Assembly (NCBI GenBank): GCA_963678675.1
Contig: OY783197.1
Coordinates: 10,295,647-10,359,646, forward strand
From: Xiphydria camelus
Lineage: Eukaryota > Arthropoda > Insecta > Hymenoptera > Xiphydriidae
DNA length: 64,000 bases
Direction of reading: 5' to 3'
Below are positions 11,786 to 23,462 of the stretch, piece after piece; positions within the stretch are counted from its first letter, which is position 1; each line of letters starts with the position of its first letter. The notes beneath the pieces are model-generated. The model did not search any database, was not told the origin of the DNA, and worked only from the letters and a program-made list of their open reading frames with translations. The position numbers and the translations under genes are program-made.

Positions 11786-12197
11786 CATGGTATACGTTCG
11801 GACTCTATATTATAATCTGGAATGATCTGTCAAATCCTACATTCGGTAGGCATAGATACAAGGAATAGTTAAGTCATTCCTCCACAATGGTACATTTAGT
11901 TCCTTGACATCCACTATTCGTAACTACTGTCACTGTTAATAACCACGTTGTTAATTAACAGTAATGAAGCTTATAAACTGAAGGAAATATCCACGTCTGA
12001 AATTATTCATTAATCACACGCAGTAGCACCGTCGAGAGATCCCAGGACGGTAGATATAATAAAACTAATTTGAAAGGGCACTAAACTAATCTCATGCAAC
12101 TTATGTGTTACCAACTCTTCTGGGTCCGAACTTCATTTATAGATGAAATATAATGGAGACGCACCATCTATCGGATAGTATTTTTTAACATATTCTA

Positions 12198-12456
12198 CAA
12201 TTGAAGAGTGTAACTTCTAATTAGTCTATATGCCATATTTGCAAAAATATATATTTTGCTTGAAAACGGTCGTAAGTGCAAACCCCAATGCATCTAAAAA
12301 GGGTCTATGTGCAAAAGCATACGTAGAGGCTTAAAACTCAAAAATCTGCAAGACATGATAGACTATATTCCTTTGAAGCAACTGCCTGCCTTCGTCGATT
12401 TTCCTAACTTTAGCTTTTTGGCACTTAGACTAATCAGAAGTTACACTCTTCAATTA
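12198..12456. repeat. 259-bp MITE with TTGAAGAGTGTAACTTCT ends
   Basis: ACAATTGAAGAGTGTAACTTCTAATTAGTC at the left is matched in reverse complement at the right end. The arms are about 30 bp. The interior is AT-rich and non-coding. Confidence 0.7.
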
Positions 12457-12677
12457 GTCGGAAGCTGGTATCATTTGTCATCATAACATAAACGACTGAC
12501 CGATCGAATATCTCTGTTGTCCTACTTGGGTAGTGAATCGCTTTAGTTATAGCAAATAAACGCTGTTTTTCAACTGATTATAGGATATATTTAAACCTTA
12601 TTATAGTGACTTCTCATATCGCACGTTTGCAGCAATAGTATTATAACCCAAAATTGGAATTGTCCCAAGCGATGATT

Positions 12678-12818
12678 TTAAAAGTTGAATTATTATATTA
12701 TACGAGTGTTGACCATTTGCTGCCAGATTATGATAATTATCATGAAAAGTCTATGATAATTATCATAATCTGGCAGTAAATGGTCAACGCTCGTATAATA
12801 TAATAATTCAACTTTTAA
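12678..12818. repeat. Perfect-looking 141-bp hairpin between TTAA sites
   Basis: The arms (about 65 bp) contain AAAGTTGAATTATTATATTA and GAGTGTTGACCATTTGCTGC, then TGATAATTATCAT near the centre at 12747. Both outer edges are TTAA (12678-12681 and 12815-12818). The right TTAA is shared with the next element, so the two insertions abut. Confidence 0.8.
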
Positions 12819-13453
12819 CCCGTAGTGATCACACTGGGTCCAATGGACCCCACGCAGAAAAATAGTTGCCATTTGCGTTCTTTTTAATGTATCGACTCAA
12901 ACCTTGAACTGGAATTTAGTCTAAGACTTCCTCTTTATAATCCAATAATTCTGTTCTCCTTTTTTAAATTTGTTTATATTGAAAAAATGCGAGAAAAAAA
13001 TTTGTCGAGAAATTTGACATTTTATTTTACACGTTCAAAATTGACCTATTCGATTTTACGAGTTTCATGAAAATTGATATTTTCAAACTGTAAAATAAAT
13101 ATACTTTTTTCAAAGCTCGTTATAATACTGTTTTTTTTCTTAAAAGTATACTATTTTGAGAGTAAAACGTAGGAAGTTTTTCTGCTCTATCTCAAAAATT
13201 GAAATTTTGATGAATATTTTTGTGAAAAAAGTCGTTTCTCGAAAAATTTTCTCGCATTTTTTTTCACATAAAACATTTAAAAAAGGAGAACAAAATTATT
13301 GGATTATAAAAAGGAAATCTTAAACTAAATTCCAGTTCAAGGTTTGAGTCAATATACCAAAAAGAACGCAAATAGCAACAGTTTTTTCTGTGTGGGGTCC
13401 ATTGGACCCCGGTGACCACTACGTTATTTTTAGGTGTGACCACTACGGATTAA
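12815..13453. mobile_element. TTAA-flanked MITE with CCGTAGTGATCACAC ends
   Basis: TTAA (12815-12818) is followed by CCCGTAGTGATCACAC, and the right end reads GTGTGACCACTACGGA then TTAA (13450-13453). Subterminal arms continue for about 140 bp (GGGTCCAATGGACCCCA, CAAACCTTGAACTGGAATTTAG). The right end has a partial repeat (CGTAGTGGTCACC) that duplicates the tip. No coding potential is seen. Confidence 0.8.
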
Positions 13454-13794
13454 TGCATTTTTAGAATATTTTCCCCGGATTTAGAGAAATACCTACATTA
13501 ATTTTTTGGCCCCCTCATTCTTGCTTCTATTCTCAGCTCTCGTGGAAAAAATGTAAGTATGTACTTACCTCAAAATAGTAGGCTAGCCTGATCATTGTTA
13601 TTATAGTTATGAGTATTTCTACTCTCTGCTTCCGGGTGACAACCGTGCCCATGAATATGAATATATAAATTGATAAATATCAATTTGCCGACATTTCGTA
13701 AATAATGAAATTCGCTTTATCAAATCGAATGATCTTCAGATACCGTACCAGTGCGTACCTAACGGATAAGTAGTCGAACTATCGTTGTACTCAC
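13454..13794 (-). other. Start of the intron following the host exon
   Basis: On the minus strand the sequence after base 13795 reads GTGAGTACAACG, a canonical splice donor. This stretch is therefore intronic for the gene at 13795-15729. The intron presumably continues into the repeat-rich DNA at lower coordinates; I could not identify an acceptor or second exon in the window. Confidence 0.6.
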
Positions 13795-15729
13795 CTGAGG
13801 AGTCCATACGGCTGGTTGATTGGTGGCTCTAGAGGTGCTCTTACTTCTCGGTCTCCAAATCTTCTTAGCTACCAGCCTGCTGCCGTGATGTACCACGCTG
13901 CTCGATGACTTACTCTTCTGCATCGTGGAACCACCTGCGGAATTGGATGATGTCAAAGCTGGTGAACCGGGTGCCGAGTGCGCTTTATCCTTATTCGCGG
14001 TGTGACCATGAAGGAAGTGGGACAGAAAGGACTGATGGTGTTTCGGGGTCGTGGGAGGCTCCTCCGCGGATCCTAATCCCGCATCTATGCTACTACGCGA
14101 GCTCGCGTTACGGCTTCCGGGTGAAGCGGTGTCGGCATCTGATAAGTTCTCGTAGCCCCCGTCGGCCATTTCGCGATAATTCGCCACCCAATTTTCCTCG
14201 GTCTGGCTGCCCTTATCGTTGCCGTTATCCTCGCCGAGTCTCGCCTCCGCATTGTCGGCGGACTTTACCCCGATGAAGCGAAGATTCCGATCGTAATTCA
14301 CCCTCTTGAAGCGGTCCACCTTCTCAGCATCTATCGACTTCTTACGAGCCATCCTGAGGTAACGCTTGATCGTGTCGCTGACAGAGGGCGAAACGTCGTC
14401 GTTGTCGACACTGCTCCTTCGTCTACCGCTAGCGGTACTCCGATGAGCCTCCTTCGCTTCCCTTGTCACGTCCTCTTTGACGCGCGCCAGAAGAATCGCC
14501 TGGAGCAGCTGTCGAGGGACGGGATCCGTCTGAGTGGACTCGTCAACCAGACTCCTATCCGTGCTGGGTCCTTGGACGGCTATGAGGGGCGGTAGTGATG
14601 TCAGTTCTCTTCGAACGGGTGGCCGCTGTTGGACCCTGTCGTCCTCCGTGTTGTCGCTAATTATTCTACTTCTCGGACCCCTCGACGAAGTCCACAGAGG
14701 AGTGGGGGAGGAATAAACGCCGGTTGCTCGCGGTCCCCGAAATCCCCTGGTACGTCGCAACTCGAAGTACAGCCGCTCCAAGACCTTTCGATCTGTGAGT
14801 ATATCGGAGACGACGTGTTCACGGTTCGGGGACTTTCCATAATAACGACTCAAGGTGTCCATCAACGTTTTGTGCACGTAGTCGCCTTGATAGATGTGCG
14901 ACGTTCTGGGAGGGACGGTAGGTCGCGTAGCGCTGTTATAGTGAGACAATGGATCGTCCTCGGCGAACATGAGGTTCAGATGTTGCTGCAACTTGTCGAT
15001 CAGGCTCTGGTAGTCGAATGGCTCTGCAGTCCTCGCGCGATCGGTCGTCGGCTGAGCCCTTCTTGGCTGATATCCAGACGCCAGATTGACGGACTCGTCA
15101 CTACGTTGGACAACATTCAGATAACGCTGCAACATATCGGCCAAAGCCGCGTCATCAGCGCTATCCTTGCACGTGGAGGCTGGTACGCGCCTTTGCGAGA
15201 CCGGTGTCGCGGGGTTACTTCCACCGGCGGCCGCCAACCAGTCTCGCTTCATCTTGCTTATATCAAATCGACCGCCCGATGTAGCCTGGAAGGTACTGCT
15301 CTTCGAGCTGGAGCTTTTCGAGTCGTCCGCCTCGTCGGCGGAGCTTGCTTTAACGCGACAGCTACCACCTTTAGCCGGCCTTCGTCGACGGTGAGTGCGA
15401 AAGCCCAAACTGCCGGGATACGAGGCCTTTCGCCACAGCAAAAACTTGGGCTCCTTCTGGCAGACCTCTTGAAAGTATTGCTCTATCTTGGGTATATCTT
15501 CCGGCCGATTATGAACACCGTCCGGTACGAGCTTTCGGCCGGCATCGGCCATGTAGCGCCACGTCTTTCGCGTCAGTAGCCATCGTTCTTTGGTGGGTTT
15601 AGTGGTACGCTTGGTCCTCTTGTCTTTAGCGGATGACGAAGGATTTCCGGGATCGTCGCTATCACGACGCAAGCGCCTCCTGCTGCTACCGCCACCACCG
15701 CTTCTGACGCCACCGTGACGCTCCGCCAT
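13795..15729 (-). CDS. First coding exon of an unidentified basic, Ser/Arg-rich insect protein
   Basis: The start is the ATG at 15729 in an optimal context (GACCATGGCGG); an open frame continues 12 codons further upstream but has no ATG. The 645 codons end at CAG followed by GTGAGT at 13794-13789, a phase-0 donor, so this is exon 1 of a spliced gene. Residues near 45-120 look like a folded, conserved block (RKTWRYMADAGRKLVPDG, RPEDIPKIEQYFQEVC, then FLLWRKASYPGSLGFRTHRR). The rest is low-complexity, with many Ser, Arg and Asp/Glu runs, an SSSSKSSTF stretch, and a C-terminal basic segment (VAKKIWRPRSKSTSRATN). There is no signal peptide or membrane segment. This suggests a cytoplasmic, cytoskeletal or nuclear scaffold, but that is inference and I cannot name the gene. 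GC content and codon use contrast sharply with the surrounding repeats. Confidence 0.85.
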
Positions 15730-17482
15730 GGTCGCGCCCCTCTCTCGTTTCGCCACGCGCACCACTTTTACGATGACAACGACAATGACGACTACTCCAC
15801 CTTTTGCAATCTAATGCACCATCGTTATAACCGCCGGCCCGCGCGGCGGTTACACCGTATCGCGCATCACTCGAGGTCACTCATCTGTAACGAAAGGCTA
15901 TTCTCGATTGTCCCGATACGAACCGTTTCGCGGCAACTTCCACCGCTTGAATTTAAGCGCACACTGCACCGGCGGTTCGCCCACTAACATCACCACCACC
16001 ACCACCACTATCACCGATTACTATCACAATGCTGCCAACGGAGGAAAAACGAAGAAGAAACGAGAGAAGACGACGAGGCGGGAGGAGGATACGAAGAAAG
16101 GGGCGAGAAAAAGCTTTATGCGTGGAAGTGAAGAGAAGGGGATAATACTTCGAAGCGGATCGAGTCTCGCAATCGAAGCTATTTCAGATACGACGATTTA
16201 AGTTGGCACGGATTTTGTGTTCCCGGCAACCATTCCACGTTCAGCGCTTACTGCGCGACTGCCAATCCGTTCAGCGCAGACTCTATATACGGCACATAGC
16301 GATGAAAACGAAACGCGAGACGCTCGCGAGCAGCTTCCGCGTATGCGAGTACTTAGCGCTTCTCGCTTGCGCTGTAAAACAAACGCCGCAAGACGTTCTT
16401 TGGCGATCGCGCCATCGCAGGTCTGATCAGGCGCGATGCGAGATCCCCTAACGCTTGCCCCTTTCGGAGGGCAATACCACACGCTCGCGCGCCGATGAAG
16501 ACGACGAATCTCCCGCGCACCACGCGGACGCGAAGCTTTATCGCTCAGTGACCAATTGGAAATCGCTCGAAACTGTCCGTCTGGTTCGAGCGACGGATTC
16601 GATTAGTCCGACGAGTCGCTACACTCTCTCGCGGCCGGCAAGGTGGAAGCTGGCTAAGGTACGCGACTACTGCTCGGGTAGAGCCGCGACGTCGTGAACG
16701 CTCCGTGTCTAAAAGCGTCTCTCCAACCCCTTCCCCCTACACCGTTCCACTGTTTCATAGTCCCTTGCTCTCGTGTTCCGCGAGAACGAGAGAGACGGAA
16801 TACAGCGTTGAGACTGGAGGTGGAAGCTGTGACTCTACCTAGGAACTGAATAACAGACGCCGGTATGCGAAATAGCGTCGACGTTTTCTAGCGCCTTCTG
16901 GTATTGGTGTAGATAACAATGATGAAGAGGGAGTACGATATCGCATCTTCTTCTTTGGAACGTATCCGCGTGACGGTCACAGGGGAAAAATGATCTTTAA
17001 GAATGATTTAGATTTTCGATTGAGGACACCTTGATGATCTCGAGTCGTTCTCGCTTGTTTATAGGTCGAGTGACGTTCTCGATTTCACACATTTCGAGAA
17101 AATATAATGGTAGCCCCAACGCCGTTGTATACACATTCTCGGTAAACTTCTATCCGAGAGTTGATTATGCGGGGTAAGACTGCTAATGATATATTCAGAG
17201 CACATGGCACGATTCTTTGCGAAAAGCTGGATGAAAGAATGTGGAAACTAAATTTACTCGTCATCTCTCTCTGACGATATTAAATGGGAGCAGAAAATTT
17301 AACTGTTGCTCTGAGAAAGCAGCGAACGAAACTCTCAATAAACAAATTTTTAGCCGCTTTCGTGAACTCGTAACGCCGGTACGCTCAAGAAAATCTGAAA
17401 CTGAAGCTTGGACTTTGTGCTTTATTTTAAGAATTCAGAGACTTCGGTGCAACGTAGTGGCAGTCATCGTCGCGAGAAAATG
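15730..17482 (-). promoter_or_regulatory. GC- and CpG-rich upstream flank of the host gene (5'UTR/promoter region)
   Basis: The DNA upstream of the start codon is rich in CG dinucleotides (for example CGCGCGGCGGTTACACC near 15840 and the stretch 16200-16700) and lies among AT-rich repeats. It carries short low-complexity runs such as (CAC)n near 15985-16003. Open frames here on both strands are explained by the GC content. I see no convincing TATA box or initiator, so the transcription start is unknown; a noncoding first exon is possible. Confidence 0.5.
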
Positions 17483-19340
17483 AGACATTGTTACAGATTT
17501 ATGTAACAAAATACTATAATTATATCTTGTACTTAATAAATTTATGAAAAATTCCCGTTAGACGTACAATCAGAAAATAATAAAAGTTATTGGAAAAAAT
17601 ACCTTCATTCATTCATGGCGCACATATTTACCACCATTTGTGCTTCATCATTAAGTTGTTCTCATTGATAATAGAAGCAAAGAATTAAGCTTCAATTTTC
17701 AATCTTTTTGGTATTTCCAGCACGATTGGTTCAGATATTACGAATTTATGAAATTTGCTTGAAATGCATTTTTCGAAGGTTCAAATCCCTATCTCGAAAA
17801 CTTTACATGATGGGCAGATTCTGACGTCGCATTGATATTCAACTCACCCGATTTGCTAAAGAACGACCGTTCGTGATAAAAATGCAAAAACGTTTAAATG
17901 TTACTAGCGATATTCTTGATCGTCGGAAAGCATTCTCTTTAATTTACGACGTGCAATTAAGCGGCATTTTTTCATTCTTACTTAACATTGACCAGCTCTA
18001 AACAAATTTAGCTCGCATATTCTAGATCTAACTTCCTGCGAGGAATTGCTCCACGTACTCCGAATTGGATATTAATGAATCACCCTGTATATAGAGCATT
18101 CCATGCCAATTCGACCAATCTTTTATCCTTTTTCTCACTATCTCGGATTTAGTTCATTATTTACCTGCCACTTCGATTATTTTCAAAAATGAATTTACAT
18201 TTCTTTTTTATCCCGTCATTAGAGAAAATTATGAATTTTTGAAATAAAGAGAGAAACGTCCATATCTTCTGAAATATGTAAAATATTCTTTAAAATGTGG
18301 TTAAATAGCAATCTAGCTAACAGTTTCCCAAAAATGGAATTCATTCTTTTCTCTTAAATTTTGTTATGCTTCAAAATATTTTTACTTAGTAACGTCAGAA
18401 TTATTGCCTAATATACGTTTGGATCTTTTCAAAAATTCTCTGTTTTTGCAAATAATGATTAATAATTAAATCTTTTTGAAACTGAAATTCATTTCTTACA
18501 TTTTCTAATAAACCAACGTATATTTTTCTATTTAGAAAAATCGATGTAAACATGTATTAGAAATTTTGGAGAATTTCTTAACTAATCTATTATACATCAC
18601 GATAATGAACACTTTTAAGATCATTCAAACAGTGGAATAATTTTCAATTTTTTCTAGAATTTTTAGCTTTAAATAATACTAATTGATTTAAAAGATATGA
18701 CAGGTTAAAAGCTCATCCTATAAATCGTTAATTATTTCCAACTTATTTTAATCTTAGAATAATTGAGAGTAATAATGAGACACATCAAAAAATTGGGCAA
18801 ATGTAAGACAAGTATATTAAACATAGTATAATGAATACTTATCAAAACAATGTATCGTTTCAAACTGCTACAAATTTCTATGTTATAAATCAAAAAGAAT
18901 AAATCTAAATTTCTTTAAAATTTAATTGACATCAGAGATAAGTTAAAACCAAACATTTCTATGCAGAATAAAATTGACGCCTTTCAAATTTTTCATCATT
19001 TCATATTTGTAATATAAATATTTATGACTTACGTACACGCATATTATCAGAGTATTGGTGCGACTCTTTTTAACGCAAGGATGTAAGCGTTCAAACAAAA
19101 ATATATAATCTTATATTATAAGAAAGCGAAAACTATAAATATGAGACACCATAAAAGTGAGACAAACTAAAGTCGAGCGCACGACATTCGCTTGTAAGGT
19201 TAGGTGTATTAGACACTACCTAGGCTGACCGCGTGCGATGAGCAAAGAAGCTTTAAGTTCGATTTTTCATATCTAAATTGTAAGTACACGTTGTCAATTA
19301 AGGAGAACCATGCTTTATTGAATATTAGGGGATATAATTT
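17483..19340. other. AT-rich intergenic stretch, nothing supported
   Basis: The sequence is strongly AT-rich with stops in all frames and no inverted or tandem repeat that stands out. A lone ATTCCATGCCAATTCGACCAA at about 18098 resembles the edge of the repeat at 22065. A lone AATCACCCTGTATA at about 18078 resembles a CAGGGTG terminus. Both are only fragments. Confidence 0.4.
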
Positions 19341-19605
19341 TGAAGCAATACACATGCTTTTTATAAGTGGAAAAAGACAATAAATTTCAAATCATTTATT
19401 GAGGTTATATTGGTGTAAACTATTTAACATTTAATAATAAATAGTTTATTAATAAATAGTTGTGAAAAAACGATAGTTGTGAAGCAATACACATGCTTTT
19501 TATAAGTGGAAAATGACAATAAATTTCAAATCATTTATTGAGGTTATATTGGTGTAAACTATTTAATATTTAATAATAAATAGTTGTGAAAAACGATTAA
19601 GGTAC
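19341..19605 (+). repeat. Tandem duplication, period about 139 bp
   Basis: TGAAGCAATACACATGCTTT begins at 19341 and again at 19480. The copies stay nearly identical through ATTGAGGTTATATTGGTG and a run of AATAAATAGTT. This is a recent local duplication in noncoding DNA. Confidence 0.85.
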
Positions 19606-19962
19606 TTCCAAAAAAGTATATTTCCGGTTTTGTGTCCGGTTTACGAGTAGGGCCTGGTTAGCGGTAAGTATCTGGCTAGCGGATCTTATGATGCGTGATC
19701 CCGTTTCGTCCCTTCGGCACTGCGGGATATTAATAATTATTTTTCTTAGTGTACACATAGTCTCGCTGCAGCAAGAGATTACACTGAGATAAATAATTGT
19801 ATATGCTCATGTAGAAAAAATATTTTCTCGAATTAAATCAATGTCATTAAATAATGTCTGACTTATCTTACGACTTCGTCAAAATTTATCATAAGTTATT
19901 CAATTATCTTAAATTATTACAGATATCGTAGGTTTCACCATATATGAAAAAAAATATATACA

Positions 19963-20181
19963 TAGGGTACTAGGAAAGTTTTGCAATACCACTCATTTCG
20001 TGACTACGATGCCATCGCAAGCAATTTACACTCTCACTATTAATGAATAACTGATCATGCATGTATGAGGGTATGAACGTACTATGCATGTATGAACATG
20101 TCTCAATATGCAGCAACAAGCAGCTTCCTGCGATTCATTGTTGCGGCATAGGTATTGCAAAACTTTCCTAGTACCTTTTTC
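19963..20181. mobile_element. Mariner-like MITE
   Basis: AGGGTACTAGGAAAGTTTTGCAATACC at 19963 is mirrored by GGTATTGCAAAACTTTCCTAGTACC ending near 20179. The termini of about 26 bp resemble those of mariner elements in general form. The 165-bp interior has no coding potential. Confidence 0.75.
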
Positions 20182-20590
20182 TATTTAGCACGTAATATAC
20201 AGAAGTGCATACTCGTAGTAGATGAGGATTTCAGGACACCGACCGATCAACGATATTAAGCAGCATCCGCGCGATTAGTACTTGGACAGGTGATCGGCTT
20301 GGGGTTTAAAAGCTCGAGTATAAGGTGAATTCGATTCAGAGGTGGATTTGATTTTTCTCGCATTTAGACGACATTGCGAAAAAGTTCGGGAGCAGGATTA
20401 AAGATATGCTACCTATCCTATATATTCTACTAACTTACGTCTTTCTATTGTAGTTTGGTTAAAGGGCCTTCTAAACGGGCAATATTTTACTGCAATATGT
20501 GGCTGCAACACAGTGGCCGGCAACATTGCCGGCAATACCAGCCAGACTATGCGCAATTTAGGATAATATTTTTAGTATGTCCCGGCCATA

Positions 20591-21352
20591 TAGGGGAGCC
20601 GGTGCCTGTACCGCCCAGCGTACCATTCCGCCCACCCCCATTTCTCGCTATTTTTGCTTAATATGAATGATTTGATGCTTTCTTCGTAAATTATTATACC
20701 CCAATATTGATTTTATAAAGTCATTGTTGACTGTTAATTAATTTTAATTGAGTAAAATATGCAACCAAAATTTCCCCCTCTTAACATCAAACATTTGAGA
20801 CTCCTAACTGAAGCTTTTTCATATACTTTTTTTATTATAAATTTACTACCAAGATTGAATTACAAACAATTAGAGTTTTAAGAATAGCTTAGAATTTTGA
20901 TAGATTTTTTATTCAGTTATAAATAATATTAAAGACACTTTTATTAACGGTACGTCCATGTGTCCTGTACCGCCCGGTAGAAGTTGTCAGTACCGATCAG
21001 TCTGTCTTACCGACATAACCTGTTTATAGCTTACCGACATAACCTCTTTGTAGCGCGGAGAGTGGGCACGTGCTGTAGCGCGGACCCTATCCAAACTCTG
21101 AGCGGTCTACCTAGGCTAGGCCGCTCGGTGGGCGGTACAGCCAGCATTAGAGCCTAGACCGCTCACCTGCTTCGATTAATTTATTTTCCGTTTTTCGGGT
21201 GTTTTTTGTACTAATTTTAAGTAATAAATGGAGTACTCATGAAGACAAGACTCTAAGGTATTTCGACAAAATGATTTTTCCTGCCTTAGTCACTGAAATT
21301 TTAACAAAATCATTTTTGTCTTAGGTAGGCGGTATTCCCCCCGCCTCCCCTA
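20591..21352. mobile_element. TAGGGGAG repeat, copy 1 (762 bp)
   Basis: The element starts TAGGGGAGCCGGTGCCTGTA. The right end read on the minus strand is TAGGGGAGGCGGGGGGAATA, giving short imperfect terminal repeats with TA at both edges. A second copy at 49883-50621 is almost identical over the full length, which fixes the boundaries. Copy 1 has an extra repeat of ACCGACATAACC (around 21012-21050) compared with copy 2. No protein is encoded. Confidence 0.85.
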
Positions 21353-22060
21353 GCTACACATTTTTGGTATCGTCGCCCGTTTAGCGGCGCCTTTAAACAT
21401 GGGCCATACTGTTGCAGAAAATATCGCCGAAATATATATTGCCGAGCCATATACTGCATTAAAATGTTTTCATGGTGATTGGGCAATCTGACGGCGAATT
21501 AGTGTATTCACCTTGTGGAAGAATATCTTATGTGATATATTTGTTCCTTTATTTATAATTTTTAAAATATAAAACCTTCTATGTATACTGAGTTCGAAAT
21601 TGTCAGCGGTAAAATGTTTTTTTGCTCTCCTGTAAAATTTACATTTCAGCACATAGACGTTTTTCCCACGGCAGCGACGATATACTTCAATGACGCCAAA
21701 ATAAGAATATCTCACTTTTCCATTATTGGTACCTCATTTTTGCCTTTTGGAGAGGCAAATAAGAGACACATATAAAAGATAAAAACATATCCCTAAGTGA
21801 AAAATCTCACGTTTTTTCAACTGAAATACACTTCAGGATGTTCTTTGCATCCTCTAAGATCAAATCAATATTTACATATCTATTATATTTTTCTTCATAT
21901 CCTGTGAATAACAAGTTTCACAACGTATCTTATTATTACCCTCACAATCAGTCAAACTATGTGGTAAGCCGAACAATGGATGAAAATCAAGCGAATCGAT
22001 AGAATTCCGCGCTAAAAACGAAAAAAAAACAAGCGCGAAGTTTTCGAGGCACTTTCACTC
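21353..22060. other. Intergenic DNA, nothing supported
   Basis: Short open frames on both strands (about 21470-21775) have no motif I recognise. The flanks of the TAGGGGAG copy here (GGCCGGCAACATTGCC before it, GTTTAGCGGCGCC after it) look like an older repeat split by the insertion, but I cannot define it. Confidence 0.35.
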
Positions 22061-22750
22061 TTCGATCATTCCATGCCAAATCTATTACTTTTTGGAGCAA
22101 ATTTTCAATTTTCTTCAAATTTGGATATGTTGTTATCAATTGCATTGCAATTACGTATGCCACGCGATTTTTGAAAATTTTGAAAAATATAAGTTAGGTA
22201 CCTATACCTAACACTTGAAAATTTAGGAAAAAATTGGTTTCAAAAAATCATAGCATTAAGAAAGTATAGGAATTAAAAACTATAACGAGTTGATTTTTAG
22301 TCGTCAGAATATTTTAGTTGTTATTTATAATTAATAGAGTTACAAATAACATATTTTATAAATTCGTTTCGTATCATGTTATTGTCTACAAAAAAGATAA
22401 TCAACAATTTCAACGTTGTTAAGTCTGCCGCTATCGTTATGAAATATTTGGTGTGAATAGTTAAATTATCAATTTTAATCTGAATTATTCAGATAATAAA
22501 GTCGGTGAGGTATAACTAACTTATTTTTTACGTAATCGCCATTCTTTGGTATTTCTTGTGTTACTTTCTTGAAGCTTGTGTTAGCTTTCTTTGTGTTGCT
22601 TTCTCTTAAACTTGGAGTATTTACTATGAAAGTATATATAATAAGCGAGACGATGCCGCCACTTTCACGAAGCCCTACGTTGAACCTAATTTAAAATTGT
22701 CATGTTTATATAATAGATGTATTTCGTAATAATGAAGCAGTAAACCGTTA

Positions 22751-23462
22751 TACAGGGTGTCTCAAAATTCAGTATAAATATTTGAAGGGCGTATTTTTAG
22801 ATCAAAATAAGACTTTTTTTTTCCTATAAATATGTGTCCTAAAATACACCCCCTCCGAGCTACAGCCATCTTAATTTTCATTTTAAAAAATCGATTTATG
22901 GCATTTTTAGGTCAACAAAACAATTATAGCACTCGTCTTTCAAAATTTTAGAATATTTGATGCATAATCATTGCAACCACAGTTTAAAATAATCGATTTT
23001 TTCCTATAAACTTTACTACGTAAATGATCCCCGTTCGTTCATCGGCGATTATCTCGAAAACAGTAAGTTGTATCAAAAAAATACAAGAGCCTAAAATTTT
23101 AGATTTTTGTCTGTCCAACCAGATAGTCGTACTCATTTTTAACATTTCTTAACGGAAATATAAAATTTCGGTCATTAAATGTGCATACCCCCTCAATCCC
23201 CCCTCCCCCAAATTACGTTCATGCCATTTTAGGGGTAAGAAATCAGTAGAACGTTCGAAACAGCAGTTGTTCGCAAATTTTTAAGAAATTTGATGAATAA
23301 TTGGAGTCAAAATTGAAAATAATCGATTTTTATGACAATTAAGATGGCTGTAGCCAGGAGGGTGTGTATTTTAGGACACATACTTATAGGACAAAAAAGT
23401 CGTATTTTGATCTCAAAAATACGCCCTTCAAATATTTGTACTGAATTTTGAAACACCCTGTA
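22751..23462. mobile_element. CAGGGTG-ended MITE, 712 bp
   Basis: TACAGGGTGTCTCAAAATTC begins at 22751 and its reverse complement (GAATTTTGAAACACCCTGTA) ends at 23462. The arms extend at least 130 bp (AATATTTGAAGGGCGTATTT, ACAGCCATCTTAATT). TA at both ends fits Tc1/mariner insertion. It is noncoding. Its last TA is also the first TA of the next element. Confidence 0.85.

Noticed and set aside
14629..15579. 316-codon open frame on the plus strand
   Set aside because: It is antisense to the host exon, and GC-rich coding DNA often leaves the opposite strand open. It has no recognisable domain.
15730..15765. Extension of the host CDS to 15765
   Set aside because: The upstream frame opens with GTG, not ATG, and the ATG at 15729 has an optimal Kozak context.
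20455..20661. 68-codon open frame entering the TAGGGGAG repeat
   Set aside because: The frame crosses the repeat boundary and its end (PPFLAIFA) is shared with the second repeat copy, so it is a chance frame.
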